Below, one piece after another: positions 12,855 through 23,831 of a stretch of 64,000 nt of DNA. Below the pieces are notes generated by a model. It was not told the origin of the DNA. It saw nothing but the letters and a program-made list of their open reading frames with translations, and searched no databases. Positions within the stretch are counted from its first letter, which is position 1; every line of letters starts with the position of its first letter. The position numbers and the translations under genes were made by a program. The DNA is taken from the NCBI GenBank assembly GCA_016490735.1, contig JAEMWC010001491.1, forward strand, positions 62,001 through 126,000, read 5' to 3'. Origin of the DNA: Pachyseris speciosa (Eukaryota > Cnidaria > Anthozoa > Scleractinia > Pachyseridae).

Positions 12855-13087
12855 TTTGCGCAGGAAAAGGAAAAGTTTTAGAATCCCTTGCACTCTACTT
12901 CAGCTTTCCACATGACCGACCGACCGAGTGAAACTGAGAAGGATTACCTGCAGTGCATTGTGGTACAAATTTTGTTTTTCCCGCCATGTTTCGCGGTGAA
13001 CGCGTTTTTCGCAGCGACACCAGTTACCAAGGAGAAACATCAAATGCAATACAACCCGTCAGCGGTCTCCTTGTACAAGGAACAAAG
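12855..13087. promoter_or_regulatory. Putative bidirectional promoter between SLC35B4 and SLC35A3
   Basis: Only 233 bp separate the two divergent start codons, so both core promoters and both 5' UTRs must lie here unless there are upstream non-coding exons. I see no clear TATA box on either side. The interval has CG-containing words (about 12990-13020), unlike the AT-rich surroundings. The plus-strand start is embedded in AAAGATGGCGG, which resembles the YY1 motif AAGATGGCGGC found at TATA-less vertebrate promoters. Shared regulation is inference from spacing. Confidence 0.6.
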
Positions 13088-16000
13088 ATGGCGGACAAGC
13101 CGTCAGTTCGTGGTAAGATTAGATATTTACTCTTTATTGAAGCTTTTTATATAGCTATATATACTGTTGAACTGCTATTTGAAAAATATTTTCGCGTCTT
13201 GATTTTATAACTTCTCATCATAACGATCTATATCTTTGTAATTGTACTGAATGTGTGTGCCTACAAATTGTTTCGGAAAAGCGGAGCTCCACAATTATTA
13301 TTATTTTTTTTTACACTGGTATTGAACAACTTCGCGTGGCTTTCCTTGGGCCAATATTTTATGTTTAGAGCAGTCAACAGGAATTGACCGCGTTTCAAAA
13401 CCTTAAAACATTACAAGAAAACAATACACGACGCGTATGTTTGTTCGAAATCAGAAAACGATGAAACATTTTCATCCAACATCGTGTTGGACGAGCATGT
13501 TTGACCGTTTAGCCACATCTCTCAACACTGTATTTACACTGTAAATGGCTTTCCATGTTTGATCGAGATCAAACATTTTCATCCAACATTTCGCGTTACA
13601 AACAAATGTTTGATCATTTAGCCACCCCAACCAACAAACCGTCATCAGTGGGTAAAAGCAACCAAATGAACCAAACAACGTCGAAATTTAAGCGATAATA
13701 CGCAAAAAATCGTTTTGTCGACTCACTGACTGTCTGGTGTTTGACAAACACACAATTTAATGTTGGATGAAAATGTTTGAACGTTTAGCCAGGGCTTTAA
13801 CAGTCCGACGTAAAAACAATGTACAATGTATACTGTATATTTCTTTTCTTTTCTTTTTTTAGCTTTAACATTTGACATCAATAAAGAGTTTCAGTTGCTA
13901 TCTTTGGCTACCCAATAAAACATGTAATTAACACCTGCTAATTAACTCTCATGTAAGCGGACATCCACCATATTTTTCTTGGGTGTCTGCTTATGGGAAT
14001 ACTTCTCGTAAGCAGACAGCTCTACTAGGAGACTTTTTCCAATCCCTGAGGGTGTCCAGTTACGAGAGAGTTGACTGTATTAAATATAGGGAATTAACTT
14101 CCGTTTTATCTTATTTCAGTATGTGCGAGGGTGCCTCTTTCACTCAAACACATCTGCTTAGGAATACTTGTTGTTCAAACGTCATCATTAGTCCTTACTA
14201 TGCGTTACTCAAGAACACAGCAAAAGGACGAGCAAATGTACATCGCTTCGACAGCTGTAGTCTTTGCTGAGATTTTAAAGATCCTGGCATGTGTAGCAAT
14301 TATTTTTCATGGATCAAGTTATCGTTGGTCGTTTTTTGTGAAGCAGATACAAGAGGAGATTTTAGATAAGCCTTGGGAAACATTAAAGCTGGCTGTTCCC
14401 TCTGGACTGTATACGATTCAAAATAATCTCCTCTATGTGGCACTTTCAAATTTAGATGCTGCCACATATCAGGTAACTGAGAAGGGTTTGTGGTTTATAG
14501 TCACCCCTAGTATACCTGCCAACTTTTTCCAAGTCATATGTGTGAGATTTTCGTCTCCTGGAATTTTCCGAAAATGCTCTGGCGACTTCCGATGATTTCT
14601 TGAAGACTTCCGAACTCTACCGAACATGCCTGAAGATGTTCCCATGACTTCTAAACACTTCCTAAACTATTTGAAGCTTTTCGGATGGCAACATTTTAGT
14701 GCGTTCTGATACAGGTAGGACTCAAATTTGACATTAGGAGCTGTTTGTTAGAACATTTATGGCGAATATTGAATTGAATTTTTTGTTGTTAATGTGTTAA
14801 AGAACAAGTCATTTGGATTTCTAAGTCAGGCATGAGAAATTGTCCTCAATGTGTGAGATTGATGTCTTTGGTCCGCAGGAGTGAGACTCACGCATAATGT
14901 GTGAGAGTTGGCAGGTATACCCTTGGCTTTAGGGGACTTAGATCTTGGGCATAATGCAATAAGTTTGATGTGTGAAGATAACTTTCTATTATTCCTTCAG
15001 CCAAAGCTGATGTAATTTTTTGCTGCTTATTGTGATATTTTTCACTTGCAGGTCACATATCAACTGAAGATTTTAACTACAGCATTGTTCTCTGTTTGTA
15101 TGCTTCAAAAAAAGTTAGGTATTTTGAAGTGGGTTTCTCTCATTCTCCTTATGGTTGGAGTTACATTTGTTCAGGTATGCGTTGTACCAAATTTATGTGG
15201 TTTAATTTTATCCTAAGCTTGTGGCAACTTTTTTCTCGATAATTTAAGGTGCACCTTTTTTGAGAATATTCTGCTTATTGTTACATGTATATGCTGGTTT
15301 AGAAATGAGAGAATAGGTGGAATAAAGAGGCCCTGTCAGGGTAAATTTCAACGAGCAACATGGCCCAAAAAGTAGCGACAGCACATAAAATGAAATCCCA
15401 ATGTGAGACATCATTCCCGGCAAAATTCTGACAGTGACATTAAGGCATGGGAATTAGCGATTCAAACACTGTTCCCCCCCCCCCCCGGCAGGGCCTCAAT
15501 AAAGTTTTCTAAGGCAGTGTTTACACTTGAGCTTTTTACTGTGGTGACAGGGTTTACTTACCTGAGCAATTTTTTTGCAAGTGTAAACATCAATTTATGA
15601 TCATTAATACATTAATATTTATGATAATTAAACACCAAAGAGAAAAGAAATTTGACGAAGGTAAACCCAGTGATTTGGCTTGGTTTTGCTTGGTAAACCA
15701 AAGTAAACTGACAGACATATCCGTTTTCGGCTATCTCGTTGCTATGGCAGTAGATTTCCTGTGGAGTTCAGCTTTACATCGCCTCATGTACGCCAGTGTC
15801 GCAACTATCTGCAATTGTGTGTCGATTTGTTTTTCTTTTCGAGAGTTAACTTGAGTTAAATTGAGCTAGTGTAAGCGATGTATGAATGTACAGCTGTACT
15901 ACAGTTTAGTAACTTGACCTCGGTCAATTTTAATCACAATAAATGCTCAAGTGTAAACACAGCCTAAGAAAACATTGATTCTGAAAATGGAATACACTGC

Positions 16001-19000
16001 AGAAGTTAGCCTCCTACATAGACGTCGTCATGTGTTCCTCCCTCACGAATGTCTGCTCAATTGAACCACCACTTCCATTCACGGCAGTTAGCCAATCATG
16101 GTTCGTCTTCCAATTTGTGGAAAGTACGTGTAGGACTTCGACCTCAGGGTTTATTCCCGACAATGCATGTTGTCATTTTCCATTCTTATGCTGCTTGTTA
16201 TTGGCTATCTGTTATACAATAGGCTGACCGCTGGTGAACGGAAGTGGCAGTTCAGTTGAGCAGATGTTCATGTTGGAGGAATGCGTGACAAGCCCAAAGA
16301 TGTCTGTGTAGGAGGCTAGGTGGAAGTGACCTGAGAACAACATACAGAATAGTCTGGATCTAGAGAACCTGACTTTCATTGCCCTGTTACTGGGTTGGTG
16401 GTCCATAAATGATTTCTTGACAAAATTTTTCCCAAAGAAATGCATATTTTACGTATTCCAAGGCTGGAAACCATATCCTCTTTATTCCATTCATACTGCT
16501 ATCATGAGCAGAATAAACTGAATATTATTCTGTTCAGTCCAAAAATGGAATATACCACGTATTCTGAGCATTCCTGTTCCGGAATAGTCCACAAAAAATG
16601 CGCCTTGAGTTTCTTTTCTCCTTGACTTGTTTAATAAATATTAATTTTTAGTGGCATTCAGATGAAGAAAAATCATCCACTTCCAAAGAGCTCTCCTTTT
16701 CTGGACAATTTGTTGGTCTCTTGGCTGTGCTGACAGCTTGTTGTTCCAGTGGCTTTGCTGGTGTCTACTTTGAAAAGATTTTAAAAGGAACCAAAGCAAC
16801 TATATGGATGAGAAATGTTCAATTAGGTGAGCTTACATGTAAGTCTGTTGTGCTTTTGGGAAGGGGATCCAACAAGTTTTAAATAGCTATTTGCACTTAT
16901 TAAATATTAAATGAACGAGGAAGAGAGTAGTGGACAAATACAGCTCTACCAAAGAAAATCATACAATGTATAACTACATGTAAATGGTTTGAACCCAGGT
17001 GTCATATCTTAGCTACTAGGTGAAGCATGATTATCTGGGTGAGTGTAGTCCTGAGAAGAGTTGTTTGTGATGACACTGACTAACGTTTCACAAACAGTCT
17101 CAAGGACGGAGATATTTCCCCGGAGGATAGTGCTTCACCTACAGTAGTTTACAGTTAAAGGGCTGAGGGCATAACCGACCCAAATGACTTTTAGGGCTTT
17201 TTTCTTTTTTTGGTCCAAATCAGCTGAATGTTTGCATGTAGCCTTTGATTCAATAGAACAAAATTGCCCCATAATTTTTTTGACCATTTTCCACTCTTTT
17301 TCAAGAACAAGTGTATACAAAAAAGGCCCTAAAAGTCATTTGGGTCGGTTATGCTCTCAGCCCTTCAGTAAAATACTGTGTAGTTTTATTAGGTTTTGTC
17401 AAATGTGGCAGTCATCAAATTCATGAATGTGAAATGCTATCTGTAAGCATTGCTGTTGTTATAATTCCAATATATCAACAAGGACATTCTCTTCACTGCC
17501 CTCTAATAATGTACATGTATTACTATTCTGTGTGTACTATTGAAATATTATCAGTAGGGAGAATATGGTTTGATATCATCTGTGGTGATCAGATCCTTAT
17601 TCTCATGCCCTGTATATATGTTGATTCAGTGTGTAATATTTGAAAGAGAAGTTAAATGATGGTCAACCATGGGGCTTAAGAGGTTAAATACCATACCATA
17701 CATTTTGTGTTTGTGATACAGGATCTTTTGGTGTTATATTTGGCTTGATGGCTGTTTTCACAAATGATGGAAGACAAGTAGCCAGTGGAGGGTTTCTTCA
17801 AGGTTATAACAAAATAACATGGATAGTTATTTCACTTCAGGTAAGACATTTTAAAACAAATTAAATTTGCTCATTTATCTGCTCAAATATTGTGCACTAG
17901 TGGCTCTTAGGTAGATGCTCCCATAACCACATTTAAGATTTTCTGTTGTTTGGAGAGGGATTTTTTTTAAGGGGATACATTTACTGTTGGGTAACAGATA
18001 AAAGGTGCGGTTGGTATAAAATTGAGTGTGGTATAAATCATTAAGGAATGATCATGATAGAGACAAAGAGAACCAATGTAATGATTTATTTATTATTACA
18101 TGTACATGGGTAAAAGGTACAAAAAACCCTGAACATGGGGTTGTAAGATTATTTCTCAGTAGAAGGGAGATGAGAAAATGCCTTGCAGTTCTCTCATTCC
18201 TGTTATAGGGAGTCTCACTTTGAGGCGGTACCGGAGTGTAGACCCTTCTCTCCTCCACAAAGGCTATTCAGGTTACTGAAGCCAGTAGAGCAAATCTGCA
18301 AAACTAGCCGAGCTTCCCACACTTGCACTCAAAATTCTTCACAACAGCATTGCCCAGCCAAAGTTTGCTCTCATCCTTGGAGGATAAAATGTTCAGCTAT
18401 CCTTCTCACTGACGTGCTTCTTTGTGTTTTTGTTAGGCATTTGGTGGCTTAGTTGTGGCTGCAGTTGTCAAATATGCTGACAATATTTTAAAGGGCTTTG
18501 CTACATCAGTTTCTATAGTTGTGTCCTCCTTTGTATCATTTTACTTCCTTGGTGACTTCCAGCCAACAAGGTACATTGTGAATGCAGATATGAAGATTTT
18601 TCAATTTATATCCTGTTATGACACTTTCAACCAATCAGCATCCTCAGGGATGCCGACAGTAAAGCTTTTGGGACATGGACAGATGAACAGTTGATGGGCC
18701 AGTACATGTCATTATTTTAACTCTGGAGTGGATATAGAACTGCTGGAGTCTGTTTCTAAAATCAGTTTTCTATCAAATGCATGTAGAAAATAACCTCCTA
18801 TGCAGATGCTCTTTGGGCTCAGCATGCATTCCTCCCCTATGAATGTCTGCTCAACTGAACTGCCACATCCATTCACTGGTGGTTAGCCAATCATAGCTTG
18901 TCTTCCAATTCATGGAAAACAGGACTTCCACCTTACCATTTTATTTTCCAAGACGATGCATGTGAATCGTTTGGCGGAAATTACTCCACGGGTGTCGATT

Positions 19001-19366
19001 TCCATTCTTACGTAGCTCATACGTTATTGACTATCTGGTTTCTTCAAAACAAAGGCTAACCACCTACGAATGGAAGTAGCAGTTCAGTTGAGCAGACGTT
19101 CGTGGGGGCAGAATGTGTGACGAGCCCAAAGAGCGTCTGCATAGGAGGCTATGTAGAAAACAAATGTGTATCATAATCTTGTAATAGCATCAGCATTTTT
19201 CCTTTTAAAGCTGTTAAAAATCAAAGTTCTTGTAATGACAGTTTTGCACATAAAAAAAGTTGAAGTTTCTGCATTGTAACATAGTAGAAGGACTCCCTCT
19301 ACAAACTATGATCATAAGGACCGAATTGTGGAATGTAAAGAAGATTTAAAAAAATGTAACTATATT

Positions 19367-19431
<65 letters not shown>

Positions 19432-19681
19432 CACTTTATTTAAGTCTCACATATATCTAGCCGAGCACAGATGCTCTACTAATTGGGGAGACTAAATTAA
19501 ATCAACTCTAAATAAATTAGTAACTAGTAATTTAGTAATTAGTAATTTTAGTGATTCCTTTATGTTTTGTTGTCATTCCAGTTTTTTCTTTCTTGGTACC
19601 TGTGGCGTGTTGGCAGCTACATTCCTCTACAGTTTGCCGGAAAAGAAAACAGGGCCCCTATCCTTACCAAAGCCTATATAG
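13088..19681 (+). CDS. SLC35A3: UDP-N-acetylglucosamine transporter, SLC35A3 type (7 exons, complete)
   Basis: Exons: 13088-13112, 14120-14472, 15052-15174, 16652-16826, 17722-17840, 18437-18570, 19582-19681. They total 1029 nt (342 aa plus stop), all junctions are GT-AG and the phases fit. Diagnostic blocks in order are [80 protein letters not shown] and [20 protein letters not shown]. They follow animal SLC35A3 (human 325 aa) throughout. The family is a roughly 10-TM Golgi antiporter bringing in UDP-GlcNAc for N-glycan branching. The start is the ATG of MADKPSVRV in exon 1, which gives a slightly longer N-terminus than human. Introns 2-6 hold several small transposons. A possible AATAAA is at 20214-20219. 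Confidence 0.96.
13465..13800. repeat. CATCCAACAT inverted-repeat cluster
   Basis: The word ACATTTTCATCCAACAT occurs twice in sense (about 13468 and 13575), and its complement ATGTTGGATGAAAATGT occurs near 13760-13780. Each sits beside GTTTGA(C/T)C(G/A)TTTAGCC words. It looks like overlapping copies of one small palindromic transposon in intron 1 of SLC35A3. Confidence 0.55.
14507..14923. mobile_element. MITE, TATACCTGCCAACT ends
   Basis: The left TATACCTGCCAACT is mirrored by AGTTGGCAGGTATA at the right. GTGTGAGA words occur on both sides, and the interior has a run of ACTTCCGA-like repeats. It starts just after exon 2 of SLC35A3, so it lies wholly in intron 2. Confidence 0.75.
15327..15497. 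mobile_element. MITE, GAGGCC-ended family, copy 2
   Basis: The ends are GAGGCCCTGTCAGGG and GGCAGGGCCTC. AATAAA flanks both sides exactly (15321-15326 and 15498-15503), a 6-bp target duplication. The core (ACATGGCCCAAAAAGTAGCG, ATTCCCGGCAAAATTC) matches 49010-49213. Intron 3 of SLC35A3. Confidence 0.85.
15511..15966. mobile_element. MITE, GTGTTTACACTTGAGC ends
   Basis: The left AAGGCAGTGTTTACACTTGA mirrors the right TCAAGTGTAAACACAGCCT. The interior has no convincing frame. It follows the preceding MITE by about 14 bp in intron 3 of SLC35A3. Confidence 0.75.
16007..16318. mobile_element. MULE-like MITE (TAGCCTCC ends), copy 1
   Basis: The ends are TAGCCTCCTACATAGACGT and the near-complement finishing GTGTAGGAGGCTA. 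Subterminal GAATGTCTGCTCAATTGAAC is mirrored by CAGTTGAGCAGATGTTC. The 9-bp flanks TGCAGAAGT and GGTGGAAGT match at 6 of 9 positions. Intron 3 of SLC35A3. Confidence 0.75.
17156..17365. mobile_element. Inverted-repeat element, AAAGGGCTGAGGGCATAACC arms
   Basis: Arms of about 45 nt: AAAGGGCTGAGGGCATAACC...AAAAGGGC-like at the left mirror GCCCTAAAAGTCATTTGGGT...CAGCCCTT at the right. The arms carry ACCCAAATGACTTTTAGGGC and its complement. Intron 4 of SLC35A3. Confidence 0.75.
18791..19151. mobile_element. MULE-like MITE (TAGCCTCC ends), copy 2
   Basis: The ends are TAACCTCCTATGCAGA and GCATAGGAGGCTA. A perfect 9-bp target duplication TGTAGAAAA lies at 18782-18790 and 19152-19160. Mutator-like elements typically make 8-9 bp duplications, which supports the class. 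Same subterminal words as the copies at 16007 and 58390. Intron 6 of SLC35A3. Confidence 0.85.
19370..19505 (-). repeat. SINE family 2 tail fragment with (TAA)n
   Basis: About 60 nt of (TAA)n is followed by TCACTTTATTTAAGTCTCA and AGATGCTCTACTAATTGGGG. This is the reverse complement of the tail of the SINE at 2351-2693. It is a 3'-end fragment in minus orientation, inside intron 6 of SLC35A3 just before the last exon. Confidence 0.8.
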
Positions 19682-21429
19682 GAGGCCTGTGCATAGTGTG
19701 AAATGTACTGCATTATTGTCTCTTGCTTTATGCTGTAAACTTGGGGATCTCAGAGAAAATATTTTTCTTGTATGTAATATTCAGAGGTTCATTTGTTTCA
19801 AACGCAAGCGCAGTGCGTCTTGGATGAACATGGGTCTTTAAACGTTCGCTTTGCACCTCGTCAAGAGCGCTGAGAAAGTCAACTGCTGCAACACCATACG
19901 ACCGGCAGTGTGATTTTTTTGACAGATTCAAGGAAAGCGAAGATTTTGTCCAATCTGAACTGATGTTTTCATGAAGATATGCTAAGCGATTCGAATACCC
20001 TTTCTGAAAGCCTTAATAATTAATATATAATAATTATGATTACAGTATTACAATCAAATTTTAGGCTGATTATCAGAATTAATGGTGCATATAATTTATT
20101 ATTATAACGCGTGGGAGGGGAGCTGAGTGAGGAGTGGAATGTCTTTTATTTGTACTTTGGGATATTTAATGTTGTGGTTTCCTCGACTATTTATATTAAT
20201 GAAAGGCAGCAACAATAAACAACAAAAGACAATGTTTGGCATGAAGGGGGGACACTTTTGGCGATTGGCGAGACATACGAAAAGCCTCAACTTATCTTCT
20301 CAGCATTCTTGAAGACCCGCGCTGGATCGGACAAGTTGTAGGTCGGTACAAAAGCCGAAACAACGCGATCTAAAAGCTGAACTTCTGGCCAGCATCGTGT
20401 TTAGGGTTACGCAATATTACTAAAAATGAACTCTAAAGTTTTTACAAGTGTAAAACATTCAGTATTCATAATTATTGTAAGCTTAGCTTAGCTTACTGAG
20501 GAGGCAATTAGTAAAGAGTTTTAAGATGAGGTCAATTCAGTTCAGTTTATTCACACTTATTCAAACATAATATTCGCGTACAAGAATAGAAAAAAAGTAA
20601 AAGAGAAACAAAGCTAGCTTACATGTACATTAGGCATTAATTTGGAATTGTGTGTAGTGGCCAAAGGAGCAGAGCTTTCGAGTTGGCCATTACCACAGTG
20701 CAGTTACTAGTGAGGGGCGGTTATTTACAGAATATACATAGGTAATCACTATTTAAGCCAGATAAATAGGTAGGATAGATTACTGTATACTTAGTAGTTA
20801 GGATTCTCCAAATTAACTGTTATTGTAACACCTAGCTCTAGGGTTAGGAGAGGTTTCTCGGGTTTTCCAATAAATTAATTTTCGATATACAACTTGGCAA
20901 CGCGCGCTATAGGACAGTTGCCGACCTTAGAAATCAACCAGATAACAATAAACCACTGTTATCGTGTGTCCCTGTTGAAAAGCTTTCTTAAATAACTGAA
21001 CCCCGGGAATAGATCGCTCACAGTGTCTTGCTAAAACGATTAGACGGTTTGCTGTCGGAACTTTCCCGCTCGCTGAAACTATCCGGCAGCCGATAGACTG
21101 GTCCACGAGCTTCCGTATATAAAGCGTCAAACAGTTAATTATCCCTGTGGTTGCTTTCAACTTATCTCATAGTCAGCTTCCGATTTCTAACCAACAGCTG
21201 TACGTAGCAGGCGCAGAGGGGGAGGGAGGGAGACGGGGAAGCAATTTAGGGCTGTCATTAACGGCCGGAGCCCGGGGATTTTCCCTGGGTATTTTGAATT
21301 CTCCCCCTGGCCACTTTGGTACAAAAACAGCATGTGGTCTAAATCCCCGGTTACTTTTTGCATATTCACAGTCCTGAGCAAGCAAGTGGAAGGAAAATGT
21401 TCACGCCTTCTACCCGACTCTCATAGTAT
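19682..21429. other. Gene-free interval downstream of SLC35A3
   Basis: Presumably starts with the SLC35A3 3' UTR. No coding exon is recognisable. About 20525-20700 resembles 59770-59930: a TTTATT-CACACT block, then a GTGTGTAGTGGCCAAAG-like block and (C/T)GAGTTG(G/A). It is likely an untranslated tail of an unidentified retroelement. The rest is unremarkable. Confidence 0.5.
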
Positions 21430-21545
21430 CTTTCATTTAAAAAAATGTGACTGATCATCGCAGTTATGAACACTACTTAAGCAGTAGTGAAAATGAAGCC
21501 TGGAAAAAAAAATTCAGGCTTGTACGGGATTCGAACCCATGCCCT
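21430..21545 (-). repeat. tRNA-derived SINE (family 1), 5'-truncated
   Basis: In minus orientation it reads a B box GGGTTCGAATCCCG, then CAAGCCTGAATTTTTTT, CTACTGCTTAAGTAGTGTTC and ATAACTGCGATGATCAGTCA. This is the same body as 1973-2130. The A-box half is absent. Confidence 0.75.
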
Positions 21546-22860
21546 TCCTTGACTGTTTCTGGGATTGTCTAGAAGTTGCTGATATTTCTCGATTATCACA
21601 GCCCAAAGTTTTGCGATTATCAGATTTCAACTCAGTCTAAAAAGTACTATAGAGATTTAATTTTAAAAAAGTACTATTTTTCATTTGTGTCAGGTTTTCC
21701 TGACTCACTTCTGAACCCGTTTCTCGGCGCTTGCTCTACCAGATCAGCTTCTATTTAAACATATTTTGTGGTAAAGTTGGCCCTAAGAGTTACAGTGCTC
21801 ATCGAGAGGGCTCACCCCGAAAATGAAAATTATTAACAAATGACATTAAATTAGGTTGGGGTAGAAACGGCAAAAGAAAAACAAATACAAAAAGCACCAA
21901 CACACACAAAAGGCGAAAAGATGAAAAGAGAAGCCGACAGGTGGAAACGCACACTTTTAAGCGTTACTCTGAAATCTCATAGATTCACTTATAAAAATAT
22001 AAAGGACTGGACATAGAAAAACAAGTCACTATTCTGTTGTAGCGACAAAAAAGGTGCACCAAGACAGAAAAGCCGAAATTAATTGTGATTCAGACATGGT
22101 TGCCCATCTGTCAGCAAGTATGCAAGCAGCAGAGGAGAGCAGTTTTGTTATGAGGGCAAAATAAAGAGGACAGTGAAGAAGATAATGCTTGACGGTCTCT
22201 GTGTGAAAACCACATAAACACAGGCGATTCTCTACACTACAAGATAATAGTTAAGGCGACATGCATCTAAACGCAGGCGAGTGTGAGTACTTTAATAATA
22301 TGTACAGCTGATAGCAAGAACCTTTGCTAATCCCGCTTTAACAGGATGAAAATATTTGAGAAAATATGCCCCTCCTAAGGTTACAAGGTACAGTTATTGA
22401 CTGAATAAATATGCCACATTTTAAAATATACCGGCAATAATATACAAATAAGCGCCGTACCGCACAATTGTAAAATATCGGCTGTATGCAACCCTCCCCA
22501 TGGTTCGGACTTTTCCCGTCAACACGAACGAAAAGCGCTCAAAAACCTATCAGGGCGATCATGGTTTGACAAATGGTACAGGGACTTTCCGCTCATTTTA
22601 ATTGGAATGGAAATTTATTATTCTGACAATTTCCATGTTTGAATTTCCAACCGAAATGTCCAGTTTTTGCAGACAAATGGCTAATGGCTCTAAAGGGCGG
22701 CTTATCTTTTTAAAACTAAACAGGAACTGCAAGCACAAGAGAGGCAAATGTTCTGTGAAGTCCTTTCCTGAATAATTCCAACTTGTTTCCCGCGTTTCAC
22801 GGGGCTATACGTATTTGCACCCGACTGGCCCTGCACTTAATAAATTAAATTGATTGTTTC
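21546..22860. other. Gene-free interval 3' of the first TTC39 gene
   Basis: I see no coding exon, repeat family or RNA gene here. It should include the 3' UTR of the minus-strand TTC39 gene that ends at 22861. Confidence 0.5.
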
Positions 22861-23429
22861 CTATATAGCGTTGAGTTCATCATCTGATATAATGTCAAAC
22901 GATGAATTGGAATCTTGGCGCCGCATTTGCATACAGTCCCCTTCAGCATCAAAGAAGTCATCTTCGTTTCCCGAGACAGATACATCTCCGATTGTTACAA
23001 GTTCTTGGTTGCTCTGCGCAAGTTCTTTTGCACGTGACACAGTACGCCCATTCTCAGCAGCATCGTATTCGATTTTCTGCAGAGCGGCGTGGATTCGTAA
23101 GTGTAGAAGACTTTGTAACAAGTGATCACGATGTCTCCTGAAAAGTAATGCGGAAACCCAAGTGAGAGTCAAGCATTGAAATATTGTAAAAAGCTTGAAG
23201 ATCGCGCACAGCTTTCTTTGCTACCAGCATTAGCGACCTTAAGTAACCACCACGGTTGAGGCCTCTTCAAAGTACAAGGCTGTGCTCTAAGAAAAATTTT
23301 TGGGAGCCCAAAACTCTGAACCTTTGAAATTCAGGGTGCCCAGCAAAGTAGTTTTGTGCAAAAACTAAGATTCCCTGTCCCCCCGGCACTGCTAGAGCAC
23401 AGCTCTGAAGTATGTATTCATGTAATTTG

Positions 23430-23468
<39 letters not shown>

Positions 23469-23570
23469 TTTATTTCTTATATTGCGCAGTCTAACATGCA
23501 ATAAAGATATGATCGAATGCGCATTACAACATTGAAATCTTAAAGTAATAAATGGCTAATCCAATTAATG

Positions 23571-23620
<50 letters not shown>

Positions 23621-23799
23621 TTACAATTTTCGGAAAGCAATAAAAATAAAAAAATAAAAATATGAGTTGATAAGAGAGCTAATAAAAAGCTAATTTAAAA
23701 AGATGTGTCTTTAGTAAAACTTTAAAAGTGTTCAATGATTGACATTGTCTAATTTCTAAAGGGAGTCGATTCTTGTGTTTGATACGTGTTGGTCACGTG

Positions 23800-23831
<32 letters not shown>

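Noticed and set aside
14131..14595. 154-aa frame as a complete protein
   Set aside because: It is exon 2 of SLC35A3 read past its GTAACT donor into the intron.
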